DNA of 64,000 nt. Origin: Limnephilus marmoratus (Eukaryota > Arthropoda > Insecta > Trichoptera > Limnephilidae). The position numbers and the translations under genes were made by a program. The stretch covers positions 372,001-436,000 of the forward strand of contig OU862920.1 of NCBI GenBank assembly GCA_917880885.1. Reading direction: 5' to 3'. Below the pieces are notes generated by a model. The model was not told where the DNA came from, ran no database searches, and saw only the letters and a program-made list of their open reading frames with translations. Of this stretch, positions 63,901-64,000 are shown in pieces (position 1 is the first letter of the stretch; each line of letters starts with the position of its first letter).

Positions 63901-64000
63901 CTAATTTGTACATTTATTTATAACAATTACAGGCAATATAGAGTAAGACGTTAAAATTGTACCATTTATGCAGTGTATATGCAATGCCAAAAATCTTACA
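63901..64000. other. Window edge, unassigned
   Basis: No feature recognised in the last 100 bases. Confidence 0.3.

Overview
This is a eukaryotic, AT-rich, intron-scale window with no host gene that I can support. Everything recognisable is transposable-element sequence, much of it nested. The organism is most likely an insect, and probably a moth or butterfly. The clues are a LINE whose ORF1 has the baculovirus-FP-like coiled-coil architecture common in lepidopteran non-LTR elements, Penelope, R1 and Jockey/CR1-type reverse transcriptases, tRNA-derived SINEs, CTAG-ended Helitron-like repeats and many hAT ends. The species call is inference; the element calls rest on sequence.

Layout. 1-2.2 kb: two inverted copies of a short element that carries a tRNA-Thr-like unit, and a decayed RTE-like RT fragment. 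2.2-8.9 kb: an LTR-like sequence split by a young 5.8-kb non-autonomous LTR retrotransposon on the minus strand (605-bp LTRs, TSD ACCT, PBS and polypurine tract visible, no gag-pol). 9-16 kb: an 823-bp TIR transposon inside a SINE, a LINE remnant interrupted by a SINE and by a 1.2-kb solo LTR, another SINE, and a second TIR transposon copy. 16.6-18.3 kb: a Penelope-like GIY-YIG fragment, a near-perfect 239-bp palindrome carrying hammerhead-ribozyme cores on both strands, and a hAT remnant. 18.6-21.5 kb: Helitron-like, heat-shock-element-like arrays. 22-24 kb: a second tRNA-derived SINE family and a MITE. 24.2-28.5 kb: the best-preserved LINE, with ORF1 and ORF2. 28.7-29.2 kb: a perfect 51-bp x 9 tandem array. 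29.4-34.8 kb: nested MITEs and LINE remnants.

34.9-46 kb: short LINE-tailed repeats, a frameshifted LINE (35.7-38.9 kb), MITEs and Helitron-like units. 46.3-48.4 kb: an eight-copy 229/232-bp array with higher-order structure, made from the short LINE-tailed repeat. 49.8-57.7 kb: one hAT transposon bounded by TIRs and a perfect 8-bp TSD. It holds a broken transposase and a BS/Jockey-like LINE, which is itself interrupted by an R1-like LINE and by another LINE tail; a fold-back element and a SINE lie beside it. 57.75-58.5 kb: a second hAT with a perfect TSD. 58.6-64 kb: further repeats, a hAT fragment and a minus-strand LINE that runs to the window edge.

How the parts relate. The autonomous LINE at 51-55.8 kb and the short family-A repeats share the same 3' hairpin tail, which suggests the short elements borrow the LINE machinery. 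The nesting gives a relative age order. The non-autonomous LTR element and the 51-bp array look youngest. The RTE-like and LINE fragments look oldest.
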